The notes under the pieces were generated by a model that saw only the letters and a program-made list of their open reading frames with translations, ran no database searches and was not told the DNA's origin. This document shows, piece after piece, positions 45,268-54,427 of a stretch of DNA of 64,000 nt. Position numbers and translations under genes: made by a program. Every line of letters starts with the position of its first letter. Positions within the stretch are counted from its first letter, which is position 1. This DNA comes from Verrucomicrobiaceae bacterium. Lineage in GTDB: Bacteria; Verrucomicrobiota; Verrucomicrobiia; Verrucomicrobiales; Verrucomicrobiaceae. The stretch covers positions 62,001-126,000 of the forward strand of contig JADJPW010000007.1 of NCBI GenBank assembly GCA_016713035.1. The letters are read 5' to 3'.

Positions 45268-46413
45268 ATGAAAGATGCCCAAAAAGCTGCTGATAGCACC
45301 CCTCCCTTTGCCGGGCGTGGCTACCGTCTCATGCAGGCGGGCTTCTGGGCATTGTTCGTGCTCACCGTGACAGTCACGGTCCTCTCAGGGCCGCCCTCCA
45401 TCTCCTTTGATGAGATGCCGCAGGAGTCGGAAGGGGCGATCAAGAAGGCGTTCGCCTCACTCCAACCCGTGATGTGGATGCACAACGCGGTGATGACTAT
45501 CTGCGGCATCCTCGCCACACATTTACTGCATGTTCTGACCTTGCGGCGCCGCTGGGATCTGTCGCCGCTCAGGCGCCTGCTGCCCGTGGTGATGGTTGCC
45601 TGCATGATGCTCGCGCTGACGATATCTTTGTTGATCCACAGCATTACAGCTTTCTCCGCTGGTCCCGGCTTTGGGTTGCGGATAGTGGGCACCGGGCTGC
45701 TGATGGAAGTGTTTTCCACCAGCATCATCACGTTCTTCTTACTCGGCATGTGGGCGGCGCTTTATTATGCCTGCCACGCATTCACACGCCTGCACCAAAT
45801 GGAAATCACCACGCTGCGCAGTGATTCCGCCATCAAAGAGGCGCGTCTGCAAACCATCGCCACGCAGCTCAATCCACACTTCCTTTTCAATTCCCTCAAT
45901 ACCGTCCGCGCCCTCATTGAGGAAAGCCCCAAGCAGGCGCGTGATGCTGTGACGCAACTGTCCCTCGTGCTGCGGGCTTCCCTGTCCTCCAGCGATCAAA
46001 AGCTGATCCCTCTACGCGACGAACTCACTGCGGTGAATGCCCTGCTCGACCTCGAACTGATCCGCTACGGAGATCGCCTACATGTGCAGCGTACGGTGGG
46101 CGAAGGCTGCGAAAGAGCACTCGTGCCACCGCTGCTGCTCGTCACCCTGGTGGAGAACGCCGTGAAGCACGGTGTAGCTGCCAAACTCGGCCCTGGCCAC
46201 CTCCGCTATACGGCTCAGCTAGAGAATGGCAGCCTGTACCTCCGTGTAGAAAACTCAGGGACACTCACCGCCGACTGGCAGCAGAAAGGCGGCATCGGTT
46301 TGGCGCATACGCAGGAACGGCTCGCACTGTTGTTTGGTGAAAAGGCAACGATGACCATCCAACAAACCGCTAACGGAGTCGAGGCAACCGTCATCCTCCC
46401 GCAGAACCCATGA
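45268..46413 (+). CDS. LytS/YehU-type sensor histidine kinase
   Basis: 381 residues from ATG 45268 (upstream in-frame extension not supported). Four membrane segments (about 22-40, 70-92, 103-125, 145-170), then a short coiled linker and HisKA_6 kinase: phospho-acceptor His H204 in QLNPHFLFNSLN, N-box LVENAVKHG, and GGIGLAHTQERLALLFG. Intra-membrane sensing, no PAS domain. Coupled to the response regulator by ATGA. Probably controls the divergent efflux operon. Confidence 0.93.
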   Translation: MKDAQKAADSTPPFAGRGYRLMQAGFWALFVLTVTVTVLSGPPSISFDEMPQESEGAIKKAFASLQPVMWMHNAVMTICGILATHLLHVLTLRRRWDLSPLRRLLPVVMVACMMLALTISLLIHSITAFSAGPGFGLRIVGTGLLMEVFSTSIITFFLLGMWAALYYACHAFTRLHQMEITTLRSDSAIKEARLQTIATQLNPHFLFNSLNTVRALIEESPKQARDAVTQLSLVLRASLSSSDQKLIPLRDELTAVNALLDLELIRYGDRLHVQRTVGEGCERALVPPLLLVTLVENAVKHGVAAKLGPGHLRYTAQLENGSLYLRVENSGTLTADWQQKGGIGLAHTQERLALLFGEKATMTIQQTANGVEATVILPQNP

Positions 46414-47129
46414 AAGCCCTCATCATCGACGACGAACGCATGGCCCGACGCGAGATGCGCCGCCTCCTGGAAGCGCATCCCGAGATCGAAATCGTCGGTG
46501 AGGCCGACAGCGGTCATGCCGCGCTCAGCTTGCTGCCATCGCTGAAACCGGACGTGCTCTTTCTCGACATCCAGATGCCCGAAATGGACGGCTTCGAGTT
46601 CGTCAATGCCATGGGCGAACACTCCCCGCAGATCATCTTCTGCACCGCCTACGATGCCCACGCCTTGCGTGCCTTTGAGGTCAACGCCGTGGACTATCTC
46701 TTGAAGCCCGTCGATCCCCAACGCCTAGCCGCAACCATTCAACGACTGCACGACACACCGCCATCCGACACAGGCACGCAGGACGAAACGCCCCTCCGCG
46801 AAACCGACCGCGTGCTGCTCAAAGGCGAGCAACGAACATGGTTCGTGCCTGTGCGCTCGATCTACCTGCTCCAGTCCGAGGGCAACTCCACCCACGTCTT
46901 CTTTGAGGGCGGAAAAGTCCTGCTGCCGCGCTCCTTAGCCGCCTTGGAGCAGCGATTGAGCCACCCCATTTTTTTCCGCGCCAACCGCGCCCAACTCATC
47001 AACACCCGAGCCATCACCGATGTCTCCGAATGGTTCAGCGGCGGCCTCCAAGTCACCCTCGTCTCCGGTGACAAAATCGAAATTTCCCGCCGCCAAGCTT
47101 CCCTGTTCCGCAAGCAGAAGGGGCTTTGA
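46410..47129 (+). CDS. LytTR-family response regulator
   Basis: 239 residues. Receiver domain 1-125 with phospho-acceptor D53 (FLDIQMPEMDG), the DD pair at 7-8 and Lys in YLLKPVD. LytTR DNA-binding domain about 134-239 (VRSIYLLQSEGNSTHVFF; FFRANRAQLINTRAI), a 10-stranded beta fold. Partner of the LytS-type kinase immediately upstream. AlgR-like boxes in the divergent intergenic region are its likely targets. Confidence 0.95.
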   Translation: MKALIIDDERMARREMRRLLEAHPEIEIVGEADSGHAALSLLPSLKPDVLFLDIQMPEMDGFEFVNAMGEHSPQIIFCTAYDAHALRAFEVNAVDYLLKPVDPQRLAATIQRLHDTPPSDTGTQDETPLRETDRVLLKGEQRTWFVPVRSIYLLQSEGNSTHVFFEGGKVLLPRSLAALEQRLSHPIFFRANRAQLINTRAITDVSEWFSGGLQVTLVSGDKIEISRRQASLFRKQKGL

Positions 47130-47192
47130 TGTTACCAAATCTCATGCTTCGCACGCCTGCCGCCATGACATCTTAGGGAAAAGTGACAGCAG

Positions 47193-48266
47193 CTACCTCC
47201 GCTCCGCCTTCAAATACGGCCTTAGCGCTTCAAAGCGAAAGTCGATCTCAGCGAGCTCATCGGTCGTGAGCGCGAGCTCGGAGAAGATGGGTTTGTCGGG
47301 GATGCTGCGATTCGGGCCGTATTGGCGTGAGATCATGTTTTTGAAGACGCCGCGCTTTTTCCACAGGTGTAGCTGGAAGCCACGCAGGTCGCCGCCGGGG
47401 AGGTGCTGGCCGAGATTGAAGAGAAGTATGAGCTTCGCGTGGATGTCGCGCACGGTGTCGGGGTCTTTGCCGCTGTCCATGAGCTGCCAGAGCTTCGCGA
47501 GCACATCCGCATACACGGCACGCTCGGTGATGAGCCCCTCGGTGCCGAGATGGGACTCGTAGAGCCACCCATGAGCACCACGCGCACTGAAGACGCGGCG
47601 AATGACCGGCTTCGCCGCGCACAGTTCCTTGGTGCGGGCGATGATCGGCGCGGCTTCTTCTTTGATGTAGCCGAAGTGCGGGAACTCCTTCGCCAGCTCG
47701 ATCATGAGCTTCACGGACGGCACCGGACCTTTGTAAGCCACGCCGCCGGTCGTTTGGAAGATAACCGGACGCTTCGCCACCTTCGCGAGTTCACGCCAAT
47801 ACTGCCGCAGATCGTCCTCCGTGCGGCCCGAGTCCGGTGGACGCGAGATGATGGCAGTAGGCGCGAGCTTTTCGGCATGTCGCGCATACACGAGCATCTC
47901 CGCCGTGTCCTTGCCCTGCACGCCGAGGCACAGCGCCGATGTTTTGAAGCTGCGAGAAGCCTCCGCCAGCACCTCCATGCCGTGCAACTTTTCCTCCATC
48001 GTCAGCAGATCCACGCTGTCGCCCGATTGCGGCCAGATCATGCCGGGACAGCCGCCCCAATCGACAAACCGCGCCTCATTCGCCAGCACCTCAAAGTCCA
48101 CCGCGCCCGTCTCCGTGAACGGCGTCGAGAGAATCGGAAACGGTCCGCGCACTCGCGGATCAGCATCTGCGGCTAGCAGTCGTTTTTCATTCATCAGCAC
48201 GGCAGCGCCCGAGATCGCGGTGCCGAGGAGTTGTCGTCGGGTGATGTGATGGTTTGGCGATTTCAT
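47193..48266 (-). CDS. Tat-exported DapA-family (dihydrodipicolinate synthase/NAL-like) protein
   Basis: 357 residues from ATG 48266. Twin-arginine signal ITRRQLLGTAISGAAVLM, then a class I aldolase-like TIM barrel: GPFPILSTPFTETGAVDF, the GGCPGMIWPQSGDS segment aligned with the GTTGE loop, and Schiff-base Lys K202 in HFGYIKEEA. The position of the catalytic Tyr in the YN.P motif reads FQTTGG (Q171), so Tyr appears absent. Family normally cytoplasmic; export is unusual though seen in Planctomycetes/Verrucomicrobia. Coupled by ATGA to the ceramidase-like gene. Substrate unknown; N-acetylneuraminate-type is only a guess. Confidence 0.82.
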   Translation of the reverse strand: MKSPNHHITRRQLLGTAISGAAVLMNEKRLLAADADPRVRGPFPILSTPFTETGAVDFEVLANEARFVDWGGCPGMIWPQSGDSVDLLTMEEKLHGMEVLAEASRSFKTSALCLGVQGKDTAEMLVYARHAEKLAPTAIISRPPDSGRTEDDLRQYWRELAKVAKRPVIFQTTGGVAYKGPVPSVKLMIELAKEFPHFGYIKEEAAPIIARTKELCAAKPVIRRVFSARGAHGWLYESHLGTEGLITERAVYADVLAKLWQLMDSGKDPDTVRDIHAKLILLFNLGQHLPGGDLRGFQLHLWKKRGVFKNMISRQYGPNRSIPDKPIFSELALTTDELAEIDFRFEALRPYLKAERR

Positions 48267-49714
48267 TTCGTGGTCTCGGTGTTTTTTGGTGCAGGCCACA
48301 GCTCGTTGAAGGCCTTCACGGTCTCATCCACCAGCACCTGGCCGCCTTCAGGGCCGACGCGGCTGCTTTGGATGATGGCGCTGTAGCTGCCTCCGGCCAC
48401 GGCGCGAGGTGTCGGGAGATAGCCGCCGGAGCCGGTGAGCTGGATGAGAAAGGTCTGCACCGCCGGGCTGCGGGCCTTCATCTGCACGCCGTAGTCGGTG
48501 TAGAGCTCAAACTCATTCGTGGCGATGGCCACATCGCCGAGGCGCAGGGCATGCAGTTCCATTTGGAAGACACCGACAGTGCCAGCTTTCTCAGCATCGT
48601 AGCGATCCACCACACTTTGGTTCCAAAGATACTTCCACTGCTCCTTCGGATCGTCTTTGTATTGAGCGACAGCCTTCTGCGCATCGGCCAGCTCCTTCTC
48701 GGTGACCTTCCGCCAAGGTAGATCGATCTTCTTCGCGTGGTGCTGAAGCACCGCACCACTCACAGGCTCCAGTTTGGCCCCTTCATACGCCTCCTCCCAG
48801 CCACGCACGACACGACGGGCGACTTCCTCCAGCCGTGTGAGCCCACGCAGACGACGCATGCGCTCGTCCGCTGCTTTGCCATACATCGGCCGCGGCACCT
48901 GATCGCCACCGGCTCCGGTCCAGGCGAGAATGTGCAGGTCCTTGCCATGTCGTTCGCGCAACTGGCGGCGCACCGGGTCCCAGAAGTCGGCGTGGATCAC
49001 TTTGAGGCCCTCGACCTCCTGCGAGGGGCACGGAACATTCACCGCCGTGGCAATGAGCGTGTCATTCATGTCCCAAAAGAACAGCACATCGAGATTGTGA
49101 TCCTCATACCCTTCGATGCCGCGAAACTCCGGCACATTGGTGGCACCATACATCTTGGCCGTTCCATCCGCGTAAGTCGCACGACGATTCTGCGCGATCA
49201 CCGCCTGTCCTTGGCCCCAGCCTGCTTTCGATGGCTTGCGGTTGCTCCAGCTCTGCACCATCGCCTCCACGATGCGCTCCACCATGAACTCGGTGTATTC
49301 CATCGGCATCATCACCTTCTTGCCGATCAAAGCGTAACGATCCCCCTTCATCGTCACCGGCGCGGTGTGCGTGTGCGTGGCATTGAGGACGAGCTTGTTC
49401 AGATCAAATCCGGGCAGCTTGTCCTTCGCCTTCTCGCGCACCAGGTCGATGAGCCCAGTGCGGATGCCCACGATGTCACAGGAGACCATGATGGCCTGAT
49501 CCAGCACCTTGTCGCCCTCACGCGATTCCAAGGCCAGCGCGGTCGCATAGATCTGTGTCTCCGGCTTCTCCGAGATGCGCACATGCATCTGCCCATCCAG
49601 CGCCACCGGCCGATCAGGCGTGATGTCCACCGTAGCCGCCCCCACATGAAGCTCCGAGGCAGAAGCGATGGCGGCAGAGGAGACGATGAGCAGTGAGAGG
49701 ACAAAGAAGCGCAT
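48263..49714 (-). CDS. Exported neutral/alkaline ceramidase-like protein
   Basis: 483 residues from ATG 49714. Signal peptide to about residue 20 (AAIASAS). Neutral ceramidase superfamily features: VGAATVDITPDRPVALDG at the N-terminus, LNATHTHTAP zinc motif (H114, H116), WTGAGGDQVPR, and ATNEFELYTDYGVQMK. The C-terminal Ig-like domain of true ceramidases is not evident, so this is the shorter bacterial variant of unknown substrate. Coupled to the downstream DapA-like gene. Confidence 0.85.
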   Translation of the reverse strand: MRFFVLSLLIVSSAAIASASELHVGAATVDITPDRPVALDGQMHVRISEKPETQIYATALALESREGDKVLDQAIMVSCDIVGIRTGLIDLVREKAKDKLPGFDLNKLVLNATHTHTAPVTMKGDRYALIGKKVMMPMEYTEFMVERIVEAMVQSWSNRKPSKAGWGQGQAVIAQNRRATYADGTAKMYGATNVPEFRGIEGYEDHNLDVLFFWDMNDTLIATAVNVPCPSQEVEGLKVIHADFWDPVRRQLRERHGKDLHILAWTGAGGDQVPRPMYGKAADERMRRLRGLTRLEEVARRVVRGWEEAYEGAKLEPVSGAVLQHHAKKIDLPWRKVTEKELADAQKAVAQYKDDPKEQWKYLWNQSVVDRYDAEKAGTVGVFQMELHALRLGDVAIATNEFELYTDYGVQMKARSPAVQTFLIQLTGSGGYLPTPRAVAGGSYSAIIQSSRVGPEGGQVLVDETVKAFNELWPAPKNTETTK

Positions 49715-49838
49715 GGGGGTAATACCCTGCGGCTTCGGGCTTTTTGTCGGGGTTTCTGTGCGGAGGCCCGAGGCGATCACCAATTTGGGCTGGTTTTTTG
49801 CTTTTCTTCGCCTTGGGTGATTCAGGCCGACCACCGCC

Positions 49839-50096
49839 ATGAACTCACCTGCTGACCATCTTCCCTCTGAAAGTCCGCTGGCCCTGCATTTGCTCAGGGA
49901 GACGGAGGTATCCGACAGTGTGGTGGCTCCCTACCAGCTCGCGCGGATGGTGGCGCGTGTGCTGGTCAGCCGTCGCCTTCGGCAGCGGGCCAAGTGGTGT
50001 GCTTTGGCAAAAACGCTCGCCGCTCATGGCATGGTCGAGCCAAGGCTGGTGCGGCAGGCGATGAACTGGCTGGATCGGAGGAACCAGCATGTTTGA
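49839..50096 (+). CDS. Small helical protein, putative antitoxin-like partner
   Basis: 85 residues, Arg/Ala/Leu-rich and mainly helical; conserved-looking LARMVARVLVSRRLRQRAKW in two short runs. Stop overlaps the start of the next gene by 8 bp, and an internal SD-like GGAGGA precedes that start. The pairing of a small helical protein with a nucleotidyltransferase-fold protein resembles MNT/HEPN- or AbiE-type modules, but no family is recognised. Confidence 0.6.
   Translation: MNSPADHLPSESPLALHLLRETEVSDSVVAPYQLARMVARVLVSRRLRQRAKWCALAKTLAAHGMVEPRLVRQAMNWLDRRNQHV
50077..50082 (+). promoter_or_regulatory. Shine-Dalgarno of the nucleotidyltransferase-like gene
   Basis: GGAGGA 6 nt upstream of ATG 50089, within the coding end of the preceding small gene; it fixes the overlapping start. 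Confidence 0.8.
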
Positions 50097-50769
50097 GACT
50101 CCGAATCCCCGGTGGAACACGCTCGCTGGCCGTGTGCTGGATGAGTTCTTTGCACAAGTCTCCAACCAGCTTCCCAACTACCGCTCACCGCTGACGGTTT
50201 TTGGCTCGGCTCCCATTCAGCTCTGTCTGGATGCCGAGTTTGCGAGCGCGGATGTCGATGTGATGGTCTTCACGGAGGTGCAGGCGCTGAGGAACCTGGC
50301 CCACACGCCCTCATCCGAACGCGGGCGCTATCATGTCCAGGTTTGCCCGCCGTCTCTTTTCATCCCATCACCGCACTACTTGCAGCGTGCGCGTGTGGAG
50401 ACCCGGCATGGACTCCAGATCGTGATCCCTCATCTCATGGACATTCTTCTGGCCAAGCTCCACCGCTCGCGGGTGGAAGGGCAGTCTGGACTGGTGGCCA
50501 AAGACTTGCGTGCCTTCCGCAAGGTCCGTCAGATGCTCGACGGGAATCCCAGCGCGGAACAAATGGTGGCCGAACTCCAAAACTGTGAGGCCCACTTGCG
50601 CACTCCGCTCGATGGAACGCTGAATTCGTTCAAGTTGAACGTCCTCGACCTCTTCGAGCAGGTGTATGGCAGGACATTGAACATCACCGCAGAAATCGCC
50701 GTTCCGCAGCCACCACCCATCGAGATCGCTGAACTCGGGCTGGACCAGCTCGACCCGGTTCGTTTGTAG
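50089..50769 (+). CDS. Nucleotidyltransferase-fold protein
   Basis: 226 residues. The minimal NTase signature is visible: TVFGSAPIQL (G39, S40) followed by SADVDVMVF (acidic pair D55, D57) and a later PHLMDILLAKLHRSR helix common to DUF6036/AbiEii-like proteins. Coupled to the small helical protein upstream. Possibilities: toxin of an NTase toxin-antitoxin module, or a stand-alone modification enzyme. No signal peptide. Confidence 0.7.
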   Translation: MFETPNPRWNTLAGRVLDEFFAQVSNQLPNYRSPLTVFGSAPIQLCLDAEFASADVDVMVFTEVQALRNLAHTPSSERGRYHVQVCPPSLFIPSPHYLQRARVETRHGLQIVIPHLMDILLAKLHRSRVEGQSGLVAKDLRAFRKVRQMLDGNPSAEQMVAELQNCEAHLRTPLDGTLNSFKLNVLDLFEQVYGRTLNITAEIAVPQPPPIEIAELGLDQLDPVRL

Positions 50770-50862
50770 ATGTGGGCGGTGCCGCACAGGCGAAGCAAGG
50801 CGCTCGATGTTCTGTAGCCCTTGGATCAACAACAAAGCCTCCTCGATTGCTCTGCCAGCTGG

Positions 50863-50895
50863 AATCGGTCAAAATCGGCTAAAGAATCGGCTAAA
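50863..50895. repeat. Short iteron-like repeats before the low-GC gene
   Basis: AATCGG starts at 50863, 50873 and 50885, the last two within an exact 11-bp AATCGGCTAAA repeated with a 1-bp spacer (50873-50883, 50885-50895). It lies 45 bp upstream of ATG 50941 in the 171-bp gap after the NTase gene, so it could be an operator. Confidence 0.5.
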
Positions 50896-50940
50896 TTGCA
50901 AACTCCTTCGATTCTGTCTCCAGTCAGCCCACATCCCCAA

Positions 50941-52299
50941 ATGCCAACAACCTTCTTTTTATCTTTCGGAGTCGCTCCAAGCGACGAAGGCTTGGTTGAT
51001 AGCAGAATCGTAGGTGGTCAGGCTCATTGCTGGGTTGTCGAAGACGACCCTATCTCGGCCTTGGTGAAAGCAACCTATCGGATTAAACAGAGTGGATGGG
51101 CTATCAAAGCACTCGAGACTGAGCCCATCCCAGTGCGTTTGGAAGACTTTCGTGAACGAGATCTGGGCGAAAAAGCTTTTCTTGAAGCTCAAGAGCACGG
51201 AATCGCTGTGTTTACAGTTGCACATACGCCAGCCGAGGACCTTCAAACGGCAGAGCCGATACGACAGAAACGACACAAGGAGTTTGATCTGCATGATTTC
51301 ATTCGAGCACAACACGCTGCTCGGTCTCAAGGACGATGTTTATTTTACCAAACCACTGACAAGTGCAGTGAGGTTATCGACGCTCACTCTATTCAGAAGA
51401 ACGGGGCTCTGTCGATGATCGCTCGTGACGGCTACGTATATTCGACCTCGTCCAAATTTTCCGATATAAAAAGAAGCAAGGGCAGGCTCACGCTGACTAA
51501 AACTCACATCAATGCCATGTCGGTCTTTCGGGGCCTATGTCACCACCATGACAGCCTCATCTTTCGTCCAATTGATTTGGAGAAACTAAAGCCCACTGAC
51601 GAACAGGTGTTCCTTTACGCTTATCGATGCATTCTCAAAGAACGCTTCGCTAAAGAGTGTGTGGTCGAGACCCTCGATCAGCAGCTCAAGGTCTTTGGCG
51701 GGACAAGTGCTACTAGAGATCTTCTCGAAGGCTGCAAAGAGGGGAACCAACTGGGTCTTGCAGGACTGAAGAGCGAACAGGCAAACTACGATGTGTCATA
51801 TCGACAGGGGAAATTCGACGACATCCGGTATGTCATGTTTGAAGAGTCGCAGCCTCCCACGGCTGTTTTTTCCGGTCAAATTTACCCTGACTGGGGCTTC
51901 AACGGGGAACCCATTCAGAATTTGGCGGACCGAGCGACACGTCGCGCCTTGTTAACTTTCTCGTTTGCCCCCACAGATGCGGGCTGGGCATTTCTTTTTG
52001 CATGGCATATAGCCAGTGACAATGTGTGCCGTCACTTTATTTCCACACTTCAATCTGCGATTAGAGGAGGTCAGAGTGTTGAAGATCTACTGTTCGGACT
52101 TGTGGTGAAAGGTTGTGAGAACACTGCATACTCGCCCGCTTGGTTTGATCAGCGGACAGCCGAAGAGGAATGCATGATGGAAGATGCAATGACGCATGGG
52201 GCTGACGTGCTGAAGGTCGTTGTACCAGACTACTTGATCTCTGGACAGATAGGTTTCCACGGATGGAGATTCGATTCTGTGCTGGACAACTTGCAGTAG
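50941..52299 (+). CDS. Unknown protein with HNH/treble-clef-like Cys/His cluster, low GC
   Basis: 452 residues from ATG 50941; a TTG at 50821 would extend it 40 residues across short repeats and is not preferred. Not secreted. A cluster GRCLFYQTTDKC (C133, C142), DAHSIQKNGALSMIA (H149) and FRGLCHHHDSLIFRPID (C200, H203) resembles a divergent HNH/treble-clef zinc site: two Cys, a DAHSIQ-type segment, then Cys-x2-His-Asp. I recall bacterial proteins with similar FC..HD..LF..IE motifs but cannot name a family. Two counted 60-base lines are 47% and 43% GC against 65% for a line just downstream, which suggests transfer. Nuclease or defence roles are speculation. Confidence 0.72.
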   Translation: MPTTFFLSFGVAPSDEGLVDSRIVGGQAHCWVVEDDPISALVKATYRIKQSGWAIKALETEPIPVRLEDFRERDLGEKAFLEAQEHGIAVFTVAHTPAEDLQTAEPIRQKRHKEFDLHDFIRAQHAARSQGRCLFYQTTDKCSEVIDAHSIQKNGALSMIARDGYVYSTSSKFSDIKRSKGRLTLTKTHINAMSVFRGLCHHHDSLIFRPIDLEKLKPTDEQVFLYAYRCILKERFAKECVVETLDQQLKVFGGTSATRDLLEGCKEGNQLGLAGLKSEQANYDVSYRQGKFDDIRYVMFEESQPPTAVFSGQIYPDWGFNGEPIQNLADRATRRALLTFSFAPTDAGWAFLFAWHIASDNVCRHFISTLQSAIRGGQSVEDLLFGLVVKGCENTAYSPAWFDQRTAEEECMMEDAMTHGADVLKVVVPDYLISGQIGFHGWRFDSVLDNLQ

Positions 52300-52468
52300 G
52301 TCTCGTGTCCTGGAGCAGGATGCACTGCAACGATCAGCGCTTGTGCGAAGGCAAACTGCTCCAGTTTCTCAACCCAATTCGCCCATAGAACTAGGCCGTG
52401 CGGCCCGTAGAAACCCAGCGCACTCAACTTCGCCAAGCATCCATCATCCACACCAACCCTCGCTTTTG

Positions 52469-53683
52469 ATGCATCCAACTCTTTCCCCGACATCCCGCAG
52501 CCGGCGTTCTTTTATCACGCAGTCAGGCACCGCGTTGCTGAGTGGCTTGTGGGGCCAGTCACTCCTCGGGGCGGAAACGCCGAAGGCATTGCCTGAGGGC
52601 TGGCATCTGCGGATGGGGAATGCGCAAACACCGGAGGAGGCCATCGCGGAGCTGGAGGCCTTCAAAAAGGCTACGCCGGATCTGGCGAGCTGGGAGAAGC
52701 GGAAGGCGGCGATCCGCCAGGGCATCCTCGAAGGGGCGCGGCTGGCGAATCCACCGGAGAAGCCGTCGCTTGATCCGGTCTTCACCAACAAGCGGACCTA
52801 TGAAGGCTACACCGCAGAGAGCGTGCATATCCGAAGTTGGCACGGTTTCTATGTCACTGGCACGCTGTATCGGCCTCTCGATATGAAACCGCCGTATGCG
52901 GGCATCGTGTCCGCGCATGGGCATGGCGGTCGCTTCCTGCCGTCGCGGCAGACTCGCTGCGCGGTGCTGGCCCGAATGGGGGCGGTGGTTTTCCACTATG
53001 ACATGGTGGGCTATGGCGACTCGAAAAAGGCGGGCTGGGACCATGGCAAAGTGCCGGAGATCCAGCGCTTGGTGATGTGGAACTGCATTCGCGCTCTCGA
53101 TTTCGTTTCATCCATCGAAGGAGTCGATCCCAAGCGCATCGGCATGACCGGCAACTCCGGTGGTGCCACGCAGACCTTCCTCACCGCCGCTCTGGATGAA
53201 CGCATCGCGGTGGCGGTGCCGAGCTGCCAGGTGTCCGCACATTTCTTTGGCGGCTGCCCGTGTGAAAGCGGAATGCCGATCCATTGGGGGCCGAACCACA
53301 AGACCAACAACGCCGAAATCGCCGCGATGACCGCGCCACGACCCCAGCTCATCCTTTCAAACGGAGCCGACTACACCAAGAACACACCGGACGTGGAGTT
53401 TCGCTACATCCAGCACATCTACAGCCTCTACGGAGCCACGGACAAGGTCGTGAACGCGCATTTCCCGCTGGAAGGCCACGACTATGGACCGAGCAAGCGT
53501 CTAGCGGCTTATCCTTTCTTCATCCGGCATCTCGGGCTCAACAGCCTGCGTGCCTGGGCCAAGGAAGAGCAGATTAATGAGACCTTTGCCAAGGTCGAAA
53601 CCGAGGAAGAGATGCTCGTCTTCAATGCCAGCAACCCTTGGCCGAAAGATGCCGTGGCACCGAACACGCCGCTGCCGTTTTGA
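52469..53683 (+). CDS. Tat-exported alpha/beta hydrolase (acetyl-xylan-esterase-like)
   Basis: 404 residues from ATG 52469. Tat signal SRSRRSFITQSG. Alpha/beta hydrolase with oxyanion-region SAHGHGGRF (about 148-156), nucleophile elbow GMTGNSGG (S230), and catalytic His in PLEGHDYGPS near the C-terminus. An extra helical N-terminal region (about 45-105) precedes the fold. Similar proteins (acetyl-xylan esterase/prolyl oligopeptidase type) de-esterify glycans. First gene of the hydrolase run. Confidence 0.85.
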   Translation: MHPTLSPTSRSRRSFITQSGTALLSGLWGQSLLGAETPKALPEGWHLRMGNAQTPEEAIAELEAFKKATPDLASWEKRKAAIRQGILEGARLANPPEKPSLDPVFTNKRTYEGYTAESVHIRSWHGFYVTGTLYRPLDMKPPYAGIVSAHGHGGRFLPSRQTRCAVLARMGAVVFHYDMVGYGDSKKAGWDHGKVPEIQRLVMWNCIRALDFVSSIEGVDPKRIGMTGNSGGATQTFLTAALDERIAVAVPSCQVSAHFFGGCPCESGMPIHWGPNHKTNNAEIAAMTAPRPQLILSNGADYTKNTPDVEFRYIQHIYSLYGATDKVVNAHFPLEGHDYGPSKRLAAYPFFIRHLGLNSLRAWAKEEQINETFAKVETEEEMLVFNASNPWPKDAVAPNTPLPF

Positions 53684-53713
53684 GGCATTTCTTTCCCATC
53701 ATTCGATTCTCTT

Positions 53714-54379
53714 ATGACCCGCCTACTTGTTCTCCTCCTTGCCTGTTTCGTTAGCCAAACGCTGGCTCAGACCAGTTTTAAGAAAGTCCTCTTCCTCGGC
53801 AACAGCATCACCAAGCATGGACCGAAGGCCGACATCGACTGGTCGGGAAACTGGGGCATGGCGGCGAGCGCGGAGGCGAAGGACTACGTGCATGTCTTCG
53901 CGAAAGCGCTCAGTGAGAGGCAGGGCTCCGCGACGGAGATTCTGGTGAAAAACATCGCCGACTTCGAGCGGGCGCATCAGGGCTATGATTTTGAGGCGAA
54001 GCTGAAAGAGGCCATCGACTTTCAGGCGGATCTCATCGTGCTCGCCATCGGCGAAAACGTGCCCGCCCTGAAGACGGCGGAGGAAAAGACGCAGCTCCAG
54101 GCCGATGTGACCACGCTGCTGAAATCTCTGCAAGGCAGCCGGAAGCCCGTGATCCTCATGCGCAGTTGCTTCTGGGCCAATGCGGCCAAGGACGAGGCGC
54201 TGCGCGGTGCCTGCGAGTCGGTGAGAGGCATCTTCTGCGACATCAGTGTCTTGAGCGCTGACAAAGGCCTCTACGGCAAAGCCGAGCGCGAGTTCAAGCA
54301 CGCCGGTGTGGCCAATCACCCTGGCGACAAAGGCATGGCGGCCATTGCAGATGCTCTGATGAAGGCTTTGCAGCCCTAG
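53714..54379 (+). CDS. Secreted SGNH/GDSL hydrolase
   Basis: 221 residues. Signal peptide ends near TLAQT. SGNH block I FLGNSITKHG (nucleophile S31), block III GENVPA, and block V ANHPGDKGM (catalytic His) are present. Starts 30 bp after the esterase and is followed 48 bp later by the paralog pair. Likely carbohydrate O-acyl esterase; GDSL lipase-type activity is an alternative. Confidence 0.88.
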   Translation: MTRLLVLLLACFVSQTLAQTSFKKVLFLGNSITKHGPKADIDWSGNWGMAASAEAKDYVHVFAKALSERQGSATEILVKNIADFERAHQGYDFEAKLKEAIDFQADLIVLAIGENVPALKTAEEKTQLQADVTTLLKSLQGSRKPVILMRSCFWANAAKDEALRGACESVRGIFCDISVLSADKGLYGKAEREFKHAGVANHPGDKGMAAIADALMKALQP

Positions 54380-54427
54380 CATGTGAGGGAATGGACCAGT
54401 TAGTTTAACAGAGACGCACACACTCCG

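Noticed and set aside
50821..50940. TTG-start extension of the low-GC gene
   Set aside because: It runs across the iteron-like repeats and gives a compositionally odd N-terminus; ATG 50941 is preferred.
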